In this document: positions 46,952 through 56,520 of the stretch, piece by piece
How positions within the stretch are numbered: the first letter of the stretch is position 1
How the letters are laid out: each line of letters starts with the position of its first letter
Assembly: GCA_020722815.1 (NCBI GenBank)
Contig: DYKB01000001.1
Location: 62,001-126,000, forward strand
From: Caldithrix sp.
GTDB taxonomy: Bacteria; Zhuqueibacterota; Zhuqueibacteria; Thermofontimicrobiales; Sulfurfontimicrobiaceae
Length of the DNA stretch: 64,000 nt
Reading direction: 5' to 3'
Made by a program: the position numbers and the translations under genes
The notes under the pieces: generated by a model
The model's input: the letters and a program-made list of their open reading frames with translations, nothing else
What the model was told of the DNA's origin: nothing
The model's database searches: none

Positions 46952-48816
46952 CCCCTCACTTTCATCGCATTAATTTTTTGTTTAACAATATTTTTACGGA
47001 CGATTGCCAGATAAATTCCCAAACCAATGAAAACCAAAGGCATTAACCAGATAACCAGAAATTTTGCCCAAAATTTTTCACCAGTAGTCGTCGGTTCGAT
47101 TTTCCGGAGTGAAATATTTTTCGACCGGATGTTAATCAGGTCCTCACCCAAAGACACGGCATCAACCGCATTCAACAATAACGCGCGATGACTGGTGATA
47201 TTCTCCAGAACCTGTGATTTGAAAAGATTTGAACAGCCAAAAGCAATAATCTTTGCTGTTTTTGCTTCACCGAGGTTCTCCCGTAAAGTATCCGGTGCAC
47301 TGGCTTCGTTTTCACTATCCGGTGACGATGGATCCTTCTGCCAGTCTGGTTTCGCCATATTCGCGAACGTTGATGGAAATTTGCCTTCCAGATAAATTGA
47401 CAGCGGCTGATATTTCAGCATGGAATCTTCATCTGGTTCTTGCGTATTCACCGGACCATACCCCTGTGCATCCCGAGTCCAGCTATGCTGACTTGAAGTG
47501 AAAAGGATAGTGGACTTATCAACTTTCTCACCATTGATCACGTCATCAATTAAATTGATTTTACTGCCATAGAGGTAAAAAAGCTCGTTGATTTTATTGG
47601 AAATTGAAACTTCTGAATTGATATTCGCCGGCGAAACCCGAATGATAACCGGCTTGGAAACCGGCTCCATGCGTTGTTCTCGAACCTGAAAAATACCCAT
47701 ATTCCGCATTTGATAGACAGGTACAGAAATAAAACCGGCATTCCGATCCATAAAGATTTTGTTATCAATCTCAAAACCCCAGTTGCGTGTCATATCACTG
47801 ACATTCAGATAGAGATTTTGAGGCATAACATTATAGGTATTCGGTGGATTGGAGGATGGCTGAATGCTAAAATTGAAATTTTGTGCTGCCATAATTATAT
47901 TGACACCACGATGGAGCGCTTTTTCAATTTCATAGCGTTGCCGCTCACTGATTGACTGATCCACCATCAGAATAAGCGTGGTAATATCCTCTGGAATGGG
48001 TTCCTCTTTTTTAATGTTTATCCGGGTAACGTCATACCCGGCTTCTTTGAGAAGTTGTACCGGCATCTCATAAAAATCCGGCGGCTCCTGTTGACGCATC
48101 ATATATTGCTGTCGCATATATGGCGGTATCTCCGGCTTACCAGGATAAAAGGCGATTTTCGGCCGTTTTGGGGAAACCAGTTTGTAGATTCTGGACATGA
48201 TTTCATATTCCAGACTCCCAAAAGTTTCCGGACGAACCTCTTCAATTACATCTTCCTTTCGATCGAGGTATGATAAAACGATAGATGAATAGACGCGTTT
48301 CACCGCAAACTCATCCCGTTCAGTACTCTGCACGCCAAAAGGAATAACACCTTTTTCATACAGACGCTGGGCAATCTTCTTCTGGGTTTCCTGTTTTTTC
48401 TGGGTGGTCAGCCCTTTTTCGTCTTTATTTTCCTCTTTTTTCGCTTCTTCTTCGCGTTCCGCTTCGACCGCCTCTTTTTCTTCTTCAACCGATGGATCAA
48501 AAACCGTATATTCCAATCGACCTTTCGAGGCTAATTTTAATTCCTTCAAAATATCAATGACGTCACGTTCAAGATTTTTCCATTTGGTTGGCATCTTCTC
48601 GGAAGAGGAAACATAATACGTAATATCAATTGGTGCTTCCAGGGATGCCAGAATGTTCTCCGTTGCGGGGGAGATACTATAAACACGACCAGACGTAAAA
48701 TCAAAACGTCCGAAATTAATATTATCAAAAATCATGTTTACCAGGATAATAATACCCACCAGCAGAACGCCACCAATTGTAAAAGTTGTAATAAAATTCT
48801 TTTTTAAATCCTTCAT
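46948..48816 (-). CDS. gldG: GldG-like ABC transporter auxiliary protein
   Basis: The 622-residue protein has a membrane helix near the start (TIGGVLLVGIIILVNMIF), an extracytoplasmic GldG domain opening with RVYSISPATENILASLEAPIDITYY (cut here for length), a charged Glu/Lys coiled segment, a Rossmann-like region and a second helix near the end (FLVIWLMPLVFIGLGIYLA). GldG is a partner of GldA and GldF; in Flavobacterium this trio is needed for gliding, but similar clusters occur in non-gliders. The ATG at 48816 is preferred because GGGAGGAAG lies 6 bp upstream; an ATG six codons earlier would overlap the previous gene. Confidence 0.88.
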   Translation of the reverse strand: MKDLKKNFITTFTIGGVLLVGIIILVNMIFDNINFGRFDFTSGRVYSISPATENILASLEAPIDITYYVSSSEKMPTKWKNLERDVIDILKELKLASKGRLEYTVFDPSVEEEKEAVEAEREEEAKKEENKDEKGLTTQKKQETQKKIAQRLYEKGVIPFGVQSTERDEFAVKRVYSSIVLSYLDRKEDVIEEVRPETFGSLEYEIMSRIYKLVSPKRPKIAFYPGKPEIPPYMRQQYMMRQQEPPDFYEMPVQLLKEAGYDVTRINIKKEEPIPEDITTLILMVDQSISERQRYEIEKALHRGVNIIMAAQNFNFSIQPSSNPPNTYNVMPQNLYLNVSDMTRNWGFEIDNKIFMDRNAGFISVPVYQMRNMGIFQVREQRMEPVSKPVIIRVSPANINSEVSISNKINELFYLYGSKINLIDDVINGEKVDKSTILFTSSQHSWTRDAQGYGPVNTQEPDEDSMLKYQPLSIYLEGKFPSTFANMAKPDWQKDPSSPDSENEASAPDTLRENLGEAKTAKIIAFGCSNLFKSQVLENITSHRALLLNAVDAVSLGEDLINIRSKNISLRKIEPTTTGEKFWAKFLVIWLMPLVFIGLGIYLAIVRKNIVKQKINAMKVRG

Positions 48817-48817
48817 G

Positions 48818-49558
48818 TTAATACTTCCTCCCATCTAAATATTTAATATTTAAGGTTAAAAACAAGGCCGTAAATGAAAGGAAATAAACAATACTTCGTA
48901 AATCAATTACACCACGTTCAATATCATTAAAATGACGGGTAATACCTATATAATTGTACAGGAATTCACCCAAACCACCAATCCAGCCATCAATTACCAT
49001 GGGAACATATTGCCAGCCAATTAAAGCGAGAATGCCACAGCTCAGACTGGTAATGATAAGGGAGACAATTTGATCTTTAAAAAAGCCGGAAATAAAAATT
49101 CCCAATGCCAGGAAAAAAGCACCCAGTAAAATTGCCCCAAAATACCCACCGATAATCGGTCCGAAATCTGGCTTACCTAAAATAACAAGCATAATCGGAA
49201 TAACCAGCGTTCCGGCCAGGGCAATCAGATAAAAAACGAAACTGGCTAAAAATTTACCAATCACGATATCAGAAGAACGCATTGGCAAAGTTAACAGCAG
49301 TTCAATGGTTCCTAATTTTTTTTCTTCAGACCAGAGCCGCATGGAAATGGCCGGGATAAAAATCAGTGCCAAGGTAATGGGTAAAACCGAAAAAAATTCG
49401 CGCATATCAGCATTTCCATAAAAGAAAAAATGGAACATGTAGATACCCGAATTTAAAATAATAAAAATAACACTGAAAACGTAAGCAATCGGTGAGTAAA
49501 AATAAGCTTTTAGCTCGCGCCAAAAAATGATGAGGATATCCTTGATTCCTAATTTCAT
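48818..49558 (-). CDS. gldF: GldF-like ABC transporter permease
   Basis: The 246-residue protein has six membrane helices and the ABC-2 permease pattern: FWRELKAYFYSPIAYVF at the start, then AISMRLWSEEKKLGTIELLLTLP, a coupling region typical of GldF/NosY. It forms the channel part of the transporter with the ATPase gene upstream (4-bp overlap) and the GldG-like gene one base downstream. The substrate is unknown. Confidence 0.9.
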   Translation of the reverse strand: MKLGIKDILIIFWRELKAYFYSPIAYVFSVIFIILNSGIYMFHFFFYGNADMREFFSVLPITLALIFIPAISMRLWSEEKKLGTIELLLTLPMRSSDIVIGKFLASFVFYLIALAGTLVIPIMLVILGKPDFGPIIGGYFGAILLGAFFLALGIFISGFFKDQIVSLIITSLSCGILALIGWQYVPMVIDGWIGGLGEFLYNYIGITRHFNDIERGVIDLRSIVYFLSFTALFLTLNIKYLDGRKY

Positions 49559-50523
49559 GCGTTACCTCCTTCTACGGCTTTTTCCTGAACTTCTTTACCC
49601 TGAGAAATCAGTCTGATGAAGGTTTCTTCCAGAGAGAGGCCTTCTTTGTGAAATTCGTTGAGAGGCCAATTTTGTGTTTTAATCATTTGATCAAGTTCAG
49701 ATGGTACGGACTCACTCCGATAATGAATTCTTACCCGGATTTGTGAATGGTCTGTTGCGGAAAGGAATTCTAACTGTTCAATTCCTTTAATCGCATTTAA
49801 ACTTGATTTCAAGGTTGCTTTATCGACATTCACATCGAGATAGATAATTTTATCGGCACCGATTTTCGCTCTTAAGGCGTCATAAGTATCAACCGCCACA
49901 ATTCGACCTTCATTGATGACCAATATTCGGTCTGCAATCGAAGCCACTTCCTGCAAAATGTGCGTACTGACCATGATTGTTTTTTCGTGCGCTAAATCTT
50001 TAATCAAATTGCGAATACCGATAATTTGAAGTGGATCCAGACCAGAAGTTGGTTCATCAAGAATTAAAATATCTGGATCATGAATCAACGCCTGCGCCAA
50101 ACAGACACGCTGCTTAAAACCCTTGGAAAGTACACCAATCTGACGATGAAGCACCGATTCCAGATGGCAGGCTTCCACTACCCAGCCTAATCGGGATTTC
50201 AATTGGCCATTCAAATGGCGTGCCTCACCGACAAATTCCAGATAGTCATAGACCAGCATGTCATAATAAAGTGGAACTGTTTCCGGTAAGTAACCAAGAA
50301 TTTTACGGACTTCATAAGGATTTTCCAGCACATCGTACCCACCAACCGTTGCAGTACCCGAAGTCGGGGCGGTATAAGTCGTGATAATCTTCATCGCCGT
50401 GGATTTACCAGCTCCGTTCGGTCCTACAAATCCGATAATTTCACCTTTTTCGATTTTGAAGGATACATCTTTTAATGCTTTCGTGAGTCCGTATGTTTTG
50501 GTAACATTTTTTAGTTCAATCAT
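49555..50523 (-). CDS. gldA: GldA-like ABC transporter ATP-binding protein
   Basis: The 322-residue ATPase has Walker A GPNGAGKST (about 34), Q-loop YLPE, signature LSKGFKQRVCLAQAL and Walker B ILILDEPTSGLD, with an extra C-terminal domain of about 100 residues as in GldA. It powers the ABC-2 permease encoded next to it and is the first gene of a four-gene operon (ATPase, permease, GldG-like, DUF4340). Confidence 0.9.
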   Translation of the reverse strand: MIELKNVTKTYGLTKALKDVSFKIEKGEIIGFVGPNGAGKSTAMKIITTYTAPTSGTATVGGYDVLENPYEVRKILGYLPETVPLYYDMLVYDYLEFVGEARHLNGQLKSRLGWVVEACHLESVLHRQIGVLSKGFKQRVCLAQALIHDPDILILDEPTSGLDPLQIIGIRNLIKDLAHEKTIMVSTHILQEVASIADRILVINEGRIVAVDTYDALRAKIGADKIIYLDVNVDKATLKSSLNAIKGIEQLEFLSATDHSQIRVRIHYRSESVPSELDQMIKTQNWPLNEFHKEGLSLEETFIRLISQGKEVQEKAVEGGNA

Positions 50524-50761
50524 ACAATGACCCTCAGTATTACTTCAATTTTAATTAAGAATTATTTAAAAATTGACTACTAATAGAATGATAAGGTATG
50601 GAAAGATTAAGAAAAGTTTAAAATCTCCAAATCAATCCCCTTTAACCACCAAAAACAGCCAATGGTTCCCTTGCTGGATCATTTCTTTTCATATTTACAC
50701 ATCATCAACTGTTTAAATAATATTAGGTTAGCATCTGGAAGCAATCGAAAGGCAATCTAAT

Positions 50762-51940
50762 TCAATTTTTAACAGTTGAAGAAGAATTAACATCTGATTT
50801 ATTCATTTTTCTTTTCTTTAAATCATAAACAATGCCTTTCCATTGAACTTTTCGGCTCAATAACAAGGCAAAAGCAAAAAAAGTTGTGTAAAGGAAGAAG
50901 TAAATTTCAAACAATGGGAAAAATTTTAATAAATCTTTACGACCCAATAAATTTGTGGTTCGCCACAAAAAGAGAAAATCAAATAATAAGATGGTGAGAA
51001 TACCCCCTAATCCTAGCGATACGAAATTCGACGCAAAAAGCGATAGTGGTAAAAAAATGTGCGCCAGGCCCCCTATCAAGATTAACACTTTTCCGAAAAA
51101 ACGAACAAACTGACTGCCACTTGCCCATCTTTTTCTTTGATGAAAAAGTTCACGGATTTGATAAACAGGTTTACTTAAAACTAATAATTTTCGACTGAAA
51201 GAAAAACGAACTTTCCAATTGGAAAGTTTGATGATGGCATTTAATAGGGCAAAATCCTCAGTAATACTAAATCCCAATTGCGTAAAGCCGCCAATTTGAT
51301 CATAAACATTCCGCCGGAAAGCGACATTATTTCCCACACAACTTAATGGAATACGGTTCCGGGCGGAACTGATGCCAATACTCAAAAGATAAAGCCAATC
51401 CAGCGATTGAATTTTACCGGAAATTTTTCCCTTATCTTCACGGGAATCCAATAAAGTAATGCCCGCTACCAAACCGATGTCCTGATCGAAATAGGAAACA
51501 TATTCACGAACCCATTCTGTCGGAACCTGACAATCGGCATCAGTCAAAATGACAATCGCACCACGGCTTTTCGAAATTCCAAAAGCGACAGCATTTGCTT
51601 TTCCCGATAATTTTGACGAAACTTGATCAACCGAATAAACCCGGAAAATTGAATTTTGCTGCGCATAAGCATTCATAATGTCAAGTGTACTATCGATTGA
51701 ATGATCATTGACCAGAATAATTTCCAATTTATCTCGTGGATAATCCAGTTTTAATAATGAATCCAGACAGATGGGGAGATTTAAAATTTCATTTCGGGCG
51801 GCAACAATGATCGATACAACAGGCTCAAAATTAAACTGGCGCGGATATTTAATTTTACGGGTTCCATAAAGAAGATAAAGAATTTGAGAAATATAGGCAA
51901 ATACGAGTAAAACGAGCATTATTTGTAACAATGTAACCAT
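50762..51940 (-). CDS. Membrane glycosyltransferase family 2
   Basis: The 392-residue protein has an N-terminal membrane helix, a GT-A catalytic domain (about 40-250) with VSIIVAARNEILNLP, VNDHSID, the DxD-like DADCQ and a late QRKRWASG motif, and three C-terminal membrane helices. The QxxRW-type motif marks a processive-type GT2 synthase. The product is unknown. It is the last gene of the moxR operon. Confidence 0.85.
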   Translation of the reverse strand: MVTLLQIMLVLLVFAYISQILYLLYGTRKIKYPRQFNFEPVVSIIVAARNEILNLPICLDSLLKLDYPRDKLEIILVNDHSIDSTLDIMNAYAQQNSIFRVYSVDQVSSKLSGKANAVAFGISKSRGAIVILTDADCQVPTEWVREYVSYFDQDIGLVAGITLLDSREDKGKISGKIQSLDWLYLLSIGISSARNRIPLSCVGNNVAFRRNVYDQIGGFTQLGFSITEDFALLNAIIKLSNWKVRFSFSRKLLVLSKPVYQIRELFHQRKRWASGSQFVRFFGKVLILIGGLAHIFLPLSLFASNFVSLGLGGILTILLFDFLFLWRTTNLLGRKDLLKFFPLFEIYFFLYTTFFAFALLLSRKVQWKGIVYDLKKRKMNKSDVNSSSTVKN

Positions 51941-51946
51941 GAATCC

Positions 51947-52723
51947 TTACTTAGCCTTAAGAAAACTTTCCTGTTTTAAAATCATCTTTGTTTGTGAATC
52001 ATAATCCACTCTTAAAATTGTGCGACCGGCGTTGTCTCGATACCAAACAGACGTAACATTTGATGCCCCGGCAAATCGATTGGTTAAAATATCTGTTTTC
52101 CAGGAACGCCCTGGATTTAATTCGAGCGGTTTATAGATAATTTCCACCTGAATTGCTGAATAGCGCTGATCTCCAACTTTTAAATAATCTTTTTTTTTTA
52201 CAGAAGCATTAGCCAGCCAATCCAATTTTTCAACATCAAGATTAAGTTGATATTTTTCACCAATCGTTAAAGATTGAACTCTTAAATAAAAAAGCATCGA
52301 AAAAAAATTATGACAGGCTGGTGGAAGAATCCAGAAAGTGTTCGAATCCAGACGGGCTAAATTTCTTTTATGATCATAATTAATTGTCCAGTTTTGCTGA
52401 ATATTTTTTTGATTAATTTGTTTTGACAGCAAAACCGGCAAAAAACTTTCTGGTTCAATCAAAGCTTCATATTGATTATCGACCCAAAAAAATCGCGAAA
52501 GTATACCATAAGTTTGAGCCGTGATTTCAACGCGTAAAAGCCTTTGATCATCCTGGATGAATGAATCATCTATTAAAAAAGTTAAATTGGTGTTTGGAAT
52601 ATTCATGTAGGAAATCGAATATTCCCATTTCATCAAATCATGCGAAACAGGATTCGTTTGCGCCCCGATTAAATGCCTTGATATGATGATAAAAAAGGTG
52701 ATGATGATAATATATTTTGACAT
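51947..52723 (-). CDS. DUF3108 periplasmic protein
   Basis: The 258-residue protein has a signal peptide (residues 1-20) and the DUF3108 pattern: WEYSISYMNIPNTNLTFLID, EITAQTYGILSRFFWVDNQYE, FSMLFYLRVQSLTIGEKY and VWYRDNAGRTILRVDY. These proteins are beta-rich, perhaps lipid- or glycan-binding; no function is established. It is 6 bp before the GT2 gene. Confidence 0.85.
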   Translation of the reverse strand: MSKYIIIITFFIIISRHLIGAQTNPVSHDLMKWEYSISYMNIPNTNLTFLIDDSFIQDDQRLLRVEITAQTYGILSRFFWVDNQYEALIEPESFLPVLLSKQINQKNIQQNWTINYDHKRNLARLDSNTFWILPPACHNFFSMLFYLRVQSLTIGEKYQLNLDVEKLDWLANASVKKKDYLKVGDQRYSAIQVEIIYKPLELNPGRSWKTDILTNRFAGASNVTSVWYRDNAGRTILRVDYDSQTKMILKQESFLKAK

Positions 52724-52747
52724 ATTTTTATTAATGGAATTTCATGA

Positions 52748-54310
52748 TTAGAATAAAATCTGAACTTCAGTTCCAATACCCTTTCGACTATTCAGGATAA
52801 TTTCAGCATTATGATCTTCAATTATCTGCTTTACAATAGCTAATCCAAGCCCGTGTCCACCTTTTTTCGTGGAAAAATAGGGATCAAAAACTTTATTTAA
52901 TTCTTCTGGTGTAATTCCTTCACCCTGATCAATAATAGTTAATCGGGCATTACGATTCTTTTCATTTAACAATTCGGTTTTGATAGTGATTGAGCCACCA
53001 TTCGGTGAAGCCTCGACACTATTTTTGATTAAATTATTCAGAACCCGTTTTATCTGTTCGCGATCCAGCCGAAGTTTGGGGAGATTTTTATCCAGATCAA
53101 CCTTAAATTTCACAAGATGCGGTTCAGCATCAAATAATAAAATTGTCGTTTGAATAATCTCATTTAAATCAATTTCCGCCAACTTTGGCTGGGGCATTCG
53201 GGCAAATTGTGAAAATTCGTCTGCCAAAATTCGGAGGGAATCCAACTCCTCATGAATTGTAATCAGCGATTGCTCAAATTTTTCTTTATCCGGGTCGGCT
53301 ATTTTGATCCGGGTTCGCAATTGATAAAGTGCCAATTGAATCGGGGTAAGTGGATTTTTGATTTCATGCGATACCCGACGCGCAATATCCCGCCAGGCCG
53401 CCAGGCGTTCGGCCTGAACGAGTTTTTCCTGAATTTCGAGCAAATCCCGGGTCATTTTATTAAACGACTCTACCAGAAACTTAATTTCATCTTTGGCCTG
53501 TGTTTGAACCACATGACTGAAATCACCCGCGGCAACTTTTTGCATCCCATTTGACAATTCACGAATCGGTTCACTGATGCCCTGCGAAAATTTTTTGGCT
53601 GCATAAATGGCGATGAATGCCAGAAGAATGATAAAGAGCGTTGCAAAAGCCCAGATTAAATTAGGATCAATTATTTTTTGCCGGAAACTATAAATTCGTT
53701 GTAACGTGACGATCTGATTTCGTGCAGCAACAATTTCATCCTGCATCCAGAAGCCGGTTACCCGTAATAATTTATCAGTCAGGGGGTGATAAACTTCAAA
53801 ATATGGCCGTTGATCGATATAACGAATTATATTCCGAATTTTACGAGTCATGATTTCATCAAAATCATCTGGATTAAATTCGGGTGAGAAATTAAAAGAG
53901 TCCCCTTTCGTTGTAACCGATAATTTTTCGATTAAATTACCATTCTGATTTTCATACAGACCTACAAAGGCAATATGGTGCGAGGATAATATTCCCGGTG
54001 TAATCTTTAAAACGTCCGGGTGTCTTTCATAAAAGAAATCAGCCTGTTTTTCGACCAGAGAACGAATAGTAATTAACGAATTTTCCAGGGTAGACTCGAT
54101 GCCGGGTAACATCAAAAAATCGCGATTTTCAATAACAAACGCGCTCAAAAAGAGCGTCAGTGGAATCGCTGGAACCAATATAAATAAAAGAAAAATAATC
54201 GTCAGTCGGGCCTGGAATCGAAAGCGCTTCGTCGGATGTTTCCAGATATAGGTGGCATAAACAGCCAGAATAATAGTAATGGCGAATACCCACTTTAAAT
54301 AAATATTCAT
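52748..54310 (-). CDS. NtrY-like membrane sensor histidine kinase
   Basis: The 520-residue protein has membrane helices near 5-22, 35-60 and 218-238, a periplasmic domain of about 150 residues, HAMP (about 240-290), a phosphoacceptor His315 in RRVSHEIKNPLTP and ATPase motifs NLIKNSVEA, DQGEGI and GGHGLGLAIV. The AWRDIARRVSHEIKNPLTP stretch is typical of NtrY. No response regulator is adjacent; the gene sits between DUF58 and DUF3108 in a tight operon, so its output partner is elsewhere. Confidence 0.92.
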   Translation of the reverse strand: MNIYLKWVFAITIILAVYATYIWKHPTKRFRFQARLTIIFLLFILVPAIPLTLFLSAFVIENRDFLMLPGIESTLENSLITIRSLVEKQADFFYERHPDVLKITPGILSSHHIAFVGLYENQNGNLIEKLSVTTKGDSFNFSPEFNPDDFDEIMTRKIRNIIRYIDQRPYFEVYHPLTDKLLRVTGFWMQDEIVAARNQIVTLQRIYSFRQKIIDPNLIWAFATLFIILLAFIAIYAAKKFSQGISEPIRELSNGMQKVAAGDFSHVVQTQAKDEIKFLVESFNKMTRDLLEIQEKLVQAERLAAWRDIARRVSHEIKNPLTPIQLALYQLRTRIKIADPDKEKFEQSLITIHEELDSLRILADEFSQFARMPQPKLAEIDLNEIIQTTILLFDAEPHLVKFKVDLDKNLPKLRLDREQIKRVLNNLIKNSVEASPNGGSITIKTELLNEKNRNARLTIIDQGEGITPEELNKVFDPYFSTKKGGHGLGLAIVKQIIEDHNAEIILNSRKGIGTEVQILF

Positions 54311-54312
54311 GA

Positions 54313-55227
54313 TTATCCACCGATTCGTTTTCTTTTCACCAAATATTGGAACAATGCATTATCAAACGGCATAGAGGTATCCAGGAGGACATATTCGATA
54401 TTATTTTCGCGACAACCATTTTTGTAATTTTTAATAAAATCGTCCATTTTCCCCTGATATTCACGGGAAATATGCCAGGGCTGGGTGGATATTTCTTCGT
54501 CGGTCTCCAGATCGACAAAAATCGCATCCTTTTTAAAATTAAAAGTCCGTTCCATGGGATCGAGCAGATGAAAAAGGATAACATCATGATTGCGATGGCG
54601 AAAATGTTTCAAACCGGAAAGAACGGTCGCCGGGTCATCGAATAAATCCGAAATCAAAATGATCAAACCTCTTCTTTTAATCCGTTCCGCCATTTCATGT
54701 AAAATCTGACTGATGTTTGTCGGCGCGCCGGTTTTCGTATTTTCCAACTGCTGTAGAATCGGAAACAGATAACTTTTAAGTGAACGGGGCGGTAAATAAT
54801 TTCGTATTTTTTCATCAAAAGTCAATAGTCCAACCGCATCCCGCTGTTTGATCATCAAATAGCTTAAGGCCGCTGAAAGATAGCAGCCATATTCAAATTT
54901 ACTGATTTTGCTGGATTTATAACCCATTGATGCTGAGCTATCCAACAAAATATACGCTTTTAAGTTCGTCTCTTCTTCAAATTGCTTGACATAAAACCGA
55001 TTTGTCTTACCGTATACTTTCCAATCGACACGCTTGATTTCATCACCCGGCATATATTGACGATGTTCTGCAAATTCAACGCTAAAACCATGATACGGAC
55101 TGCGATGGAGACCGGTAATAAAACCTTCCACAACCAGTCGGGCGCGTAATTCCATATTTCCCAAACGGGAAATGACATCTGGTTTTAAATAGGTTAAATA
55201 CTCATTTTTAAATTTATCTTCCAACAT
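54313..55227 (-). CDS. DUF58 family protein
   Basis: The 304-residue protein has the DUF58 signature EHRQYMPGDEIKRVDWKVYG followed by YVKQFEEE and a von Willebrand A-like fold with YILLDSSASMG. DUF58 proteins act with MoxR ATPases, thought to help fold or assemble envelope complexes. The moxR gene is 44 bp upstream and the histidine kinase gene 2 bp downstream. Confidence 0.9.
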   Translation of the reverse strand: MLEDKFKNEYLTYLKPDVISRLGNMELRARLVVEGFITGLHRSPYHGFSVEFAEHRQYMPGDEIKRVDWKVYGKTNRFYVKQFEEETNLKAYILLDSSASMGYKSSKISKFEYGCYLSAALSYLMIKQRDAVGLLTFDEKIRNYLPPRSLKSYLFPILQQLENTKTGAPTNISQILHEMAERIKRRGLIILISDLFDDPATVLSGLKHFRHRNHDVILFHLLDPMERTFNFKKDAIFVDLETDEEISTQPWHISREYQGKMDDFIKNYKNGCRENNIEYVLLDTSMPFDNALFQYLVKRKRIGG

Positions 55228-55271
55228 GAATCATCATCTTTCACATCAAGTTAAACATATTGAAATACAAC

Positions 55272-56252
55272 CTATTCCAGAAGCATCGTTACGATTTTAA
55301 CCGCCGAAACACCTTCCGCTTCCGCATTAAAATTCGTCACTAAACGATGACGCAATACGGGCTTCGCGACAGCGCGCACGTCATCGATATCCGGCGTGGG
55401 ACGTCCTTCCAGGATGGCGCGTGTCTTGGCACCCAATATTAAATACTGCGAGGCCCGCGGCCCGGCACCCCAACTAATCCATTTTTTAACAAAATCAGGT
55501 GCCAATTCATGTTCCGGACGCGTTTTGCGAACCAATTTTACAGCATATTCAATGACATTGTCGGCCACGGGGACACGTCGAACCAGATCCTGTAATTCAA
55601 TTATCTCCTGACTGTTTAAAATGACATTCAAATCAGCCTGATAGGCACTGGTTGTCGATTTGACAATCTGAATTTCATCAGCTTCCGAAGGATAATCAAC
55701 CCATAAATTAAACATGAACCGATCCAGTTGCGCTTCCGGCAGGGGATAGGTTCCTTCCTGCTCAATCGGATTCTGGGTAGCAAGAACAAAAAAGGGTTCT
55801 TCCAGCTTATATGTCACGCCGGCTGCCGAAACTTCATGCTCCTGCATGGCCTGTAAAAGCGCAGCCTGCGTTTTGGGTGGCGTTCGGTTGATTTCATCGG
55901 CCAGCACAATATTCGAAAAAATTGGCCCTTTGATAAATTTAAAATCTTTTCGTCCGGTTGAAATATTTTCTTCGATGACTTCGGTGCCGGTGATATCTGA
56001 TGGCATTAAATCCGGTGTGAACTGAATTCGACGAAATTTCAAATTGAGAAACCGCGCCAGCGTGCTGATTAATAACGTTTTTGCCAGGCCCGGAACACCG
56101 ATTAATAAACTATGCCCGCGTGATAACATCGAGATGAGGAGTTCATCTATGACCTGATTTTGACCAACAATAACTTTGCTTATCTCGGATGTAATTTTAT
56201 CATGTGCTTCTTTTAATTTCTTTACCGTATCGAGATCTGCCGTCTTTGGCAT
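55272..56252 (-). CDS. MoxR family AAA+ ATPase
   Basis: The 326-residue protein has MoxR motifs in order: VIVGQNQVIDELLISML, Walker A GVPGLAKT (about 57), RIQFTPDLMPSDITG, Walker B NIVLADEINRTPPKTQAALLQAM (shortened: ADEINRTPPK) and ATQNPIEQEGTYPLPEAQLDRF with the sensor and arginine-finger residues. MoxR ATPases are chaperone-like and work with DUF58/VWA partners. It is the first gene of a five-gene operon. Confidence 0.93.
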   Translation of the reverse strand: MPKTADLDTVKKLKEAHDKITSEISKVIVGQNQVIDELLISMLSRGHSLLIGVPGLAKTLLISTLARFLNLKFRRIQFTPDLMPSDITGTEVIEENISTGRKDFKFIKGPIFSNIVLADEINRTPPKTQAALLQAMQEHEVSAAGVTYKLEEPFFVLATQNPIEQEGTYPLPEAQLDRFMFNLWVDYPSEADEIQIVKSTTSAYQADLNVILNSQEIIELQDLVRRVPVADNVIEYAVKLVRKTRPEHELAPDFVKKWISWGAGPRASQYLILGAKTRAILEGRPTPDIDDVRAVAKPVLRHRLVTNFNAEAEGVSAVKIVTMLLE

Positions 56253-56357
56253 AAATCCTCCATTTACTCATAATTGATAAATTCGTTTTTTGTAAGAAAA
56301 ACAGCGTGTAAGAATTACAAAAATAACCAATTTTTGGCCAAAAGTCAACCTTTTTCC

Positions 56358-56386
56358 TTGCTTCATATTTTAAATATTTATAACTT
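56358..56386 (+). promoter_or_regulatory. Sigma70-like promoter for rlmN
   Basis: TTGCTT (56358-56363), 17 bp, TAACTT (56381-56386), leaving a leader of about 130 bases before the ATG at 56521. No known leader element is evident. Confidence 0.45.
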
Positions 56387-56520
56387 GAGAAGTTGTATTT
56401 ATAATTTTTATTCAACCCGATGCTATAAATATCTTTTTATGAACTTTTGGAATTCCGAAAAGTTCATATTACCCTGAAACATTGGATGGTCTTTTAAAAT
56501 AATTCTGCACAGGCATTTAT

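Noticed and set aside
45878-50523. Gliding motility as a trait of this organism
   Set aside because: GldA/F/G-like ABC clusters also occur in non-gliding bacteria and no other gliding genes except the secretion translocon SprA are visible.
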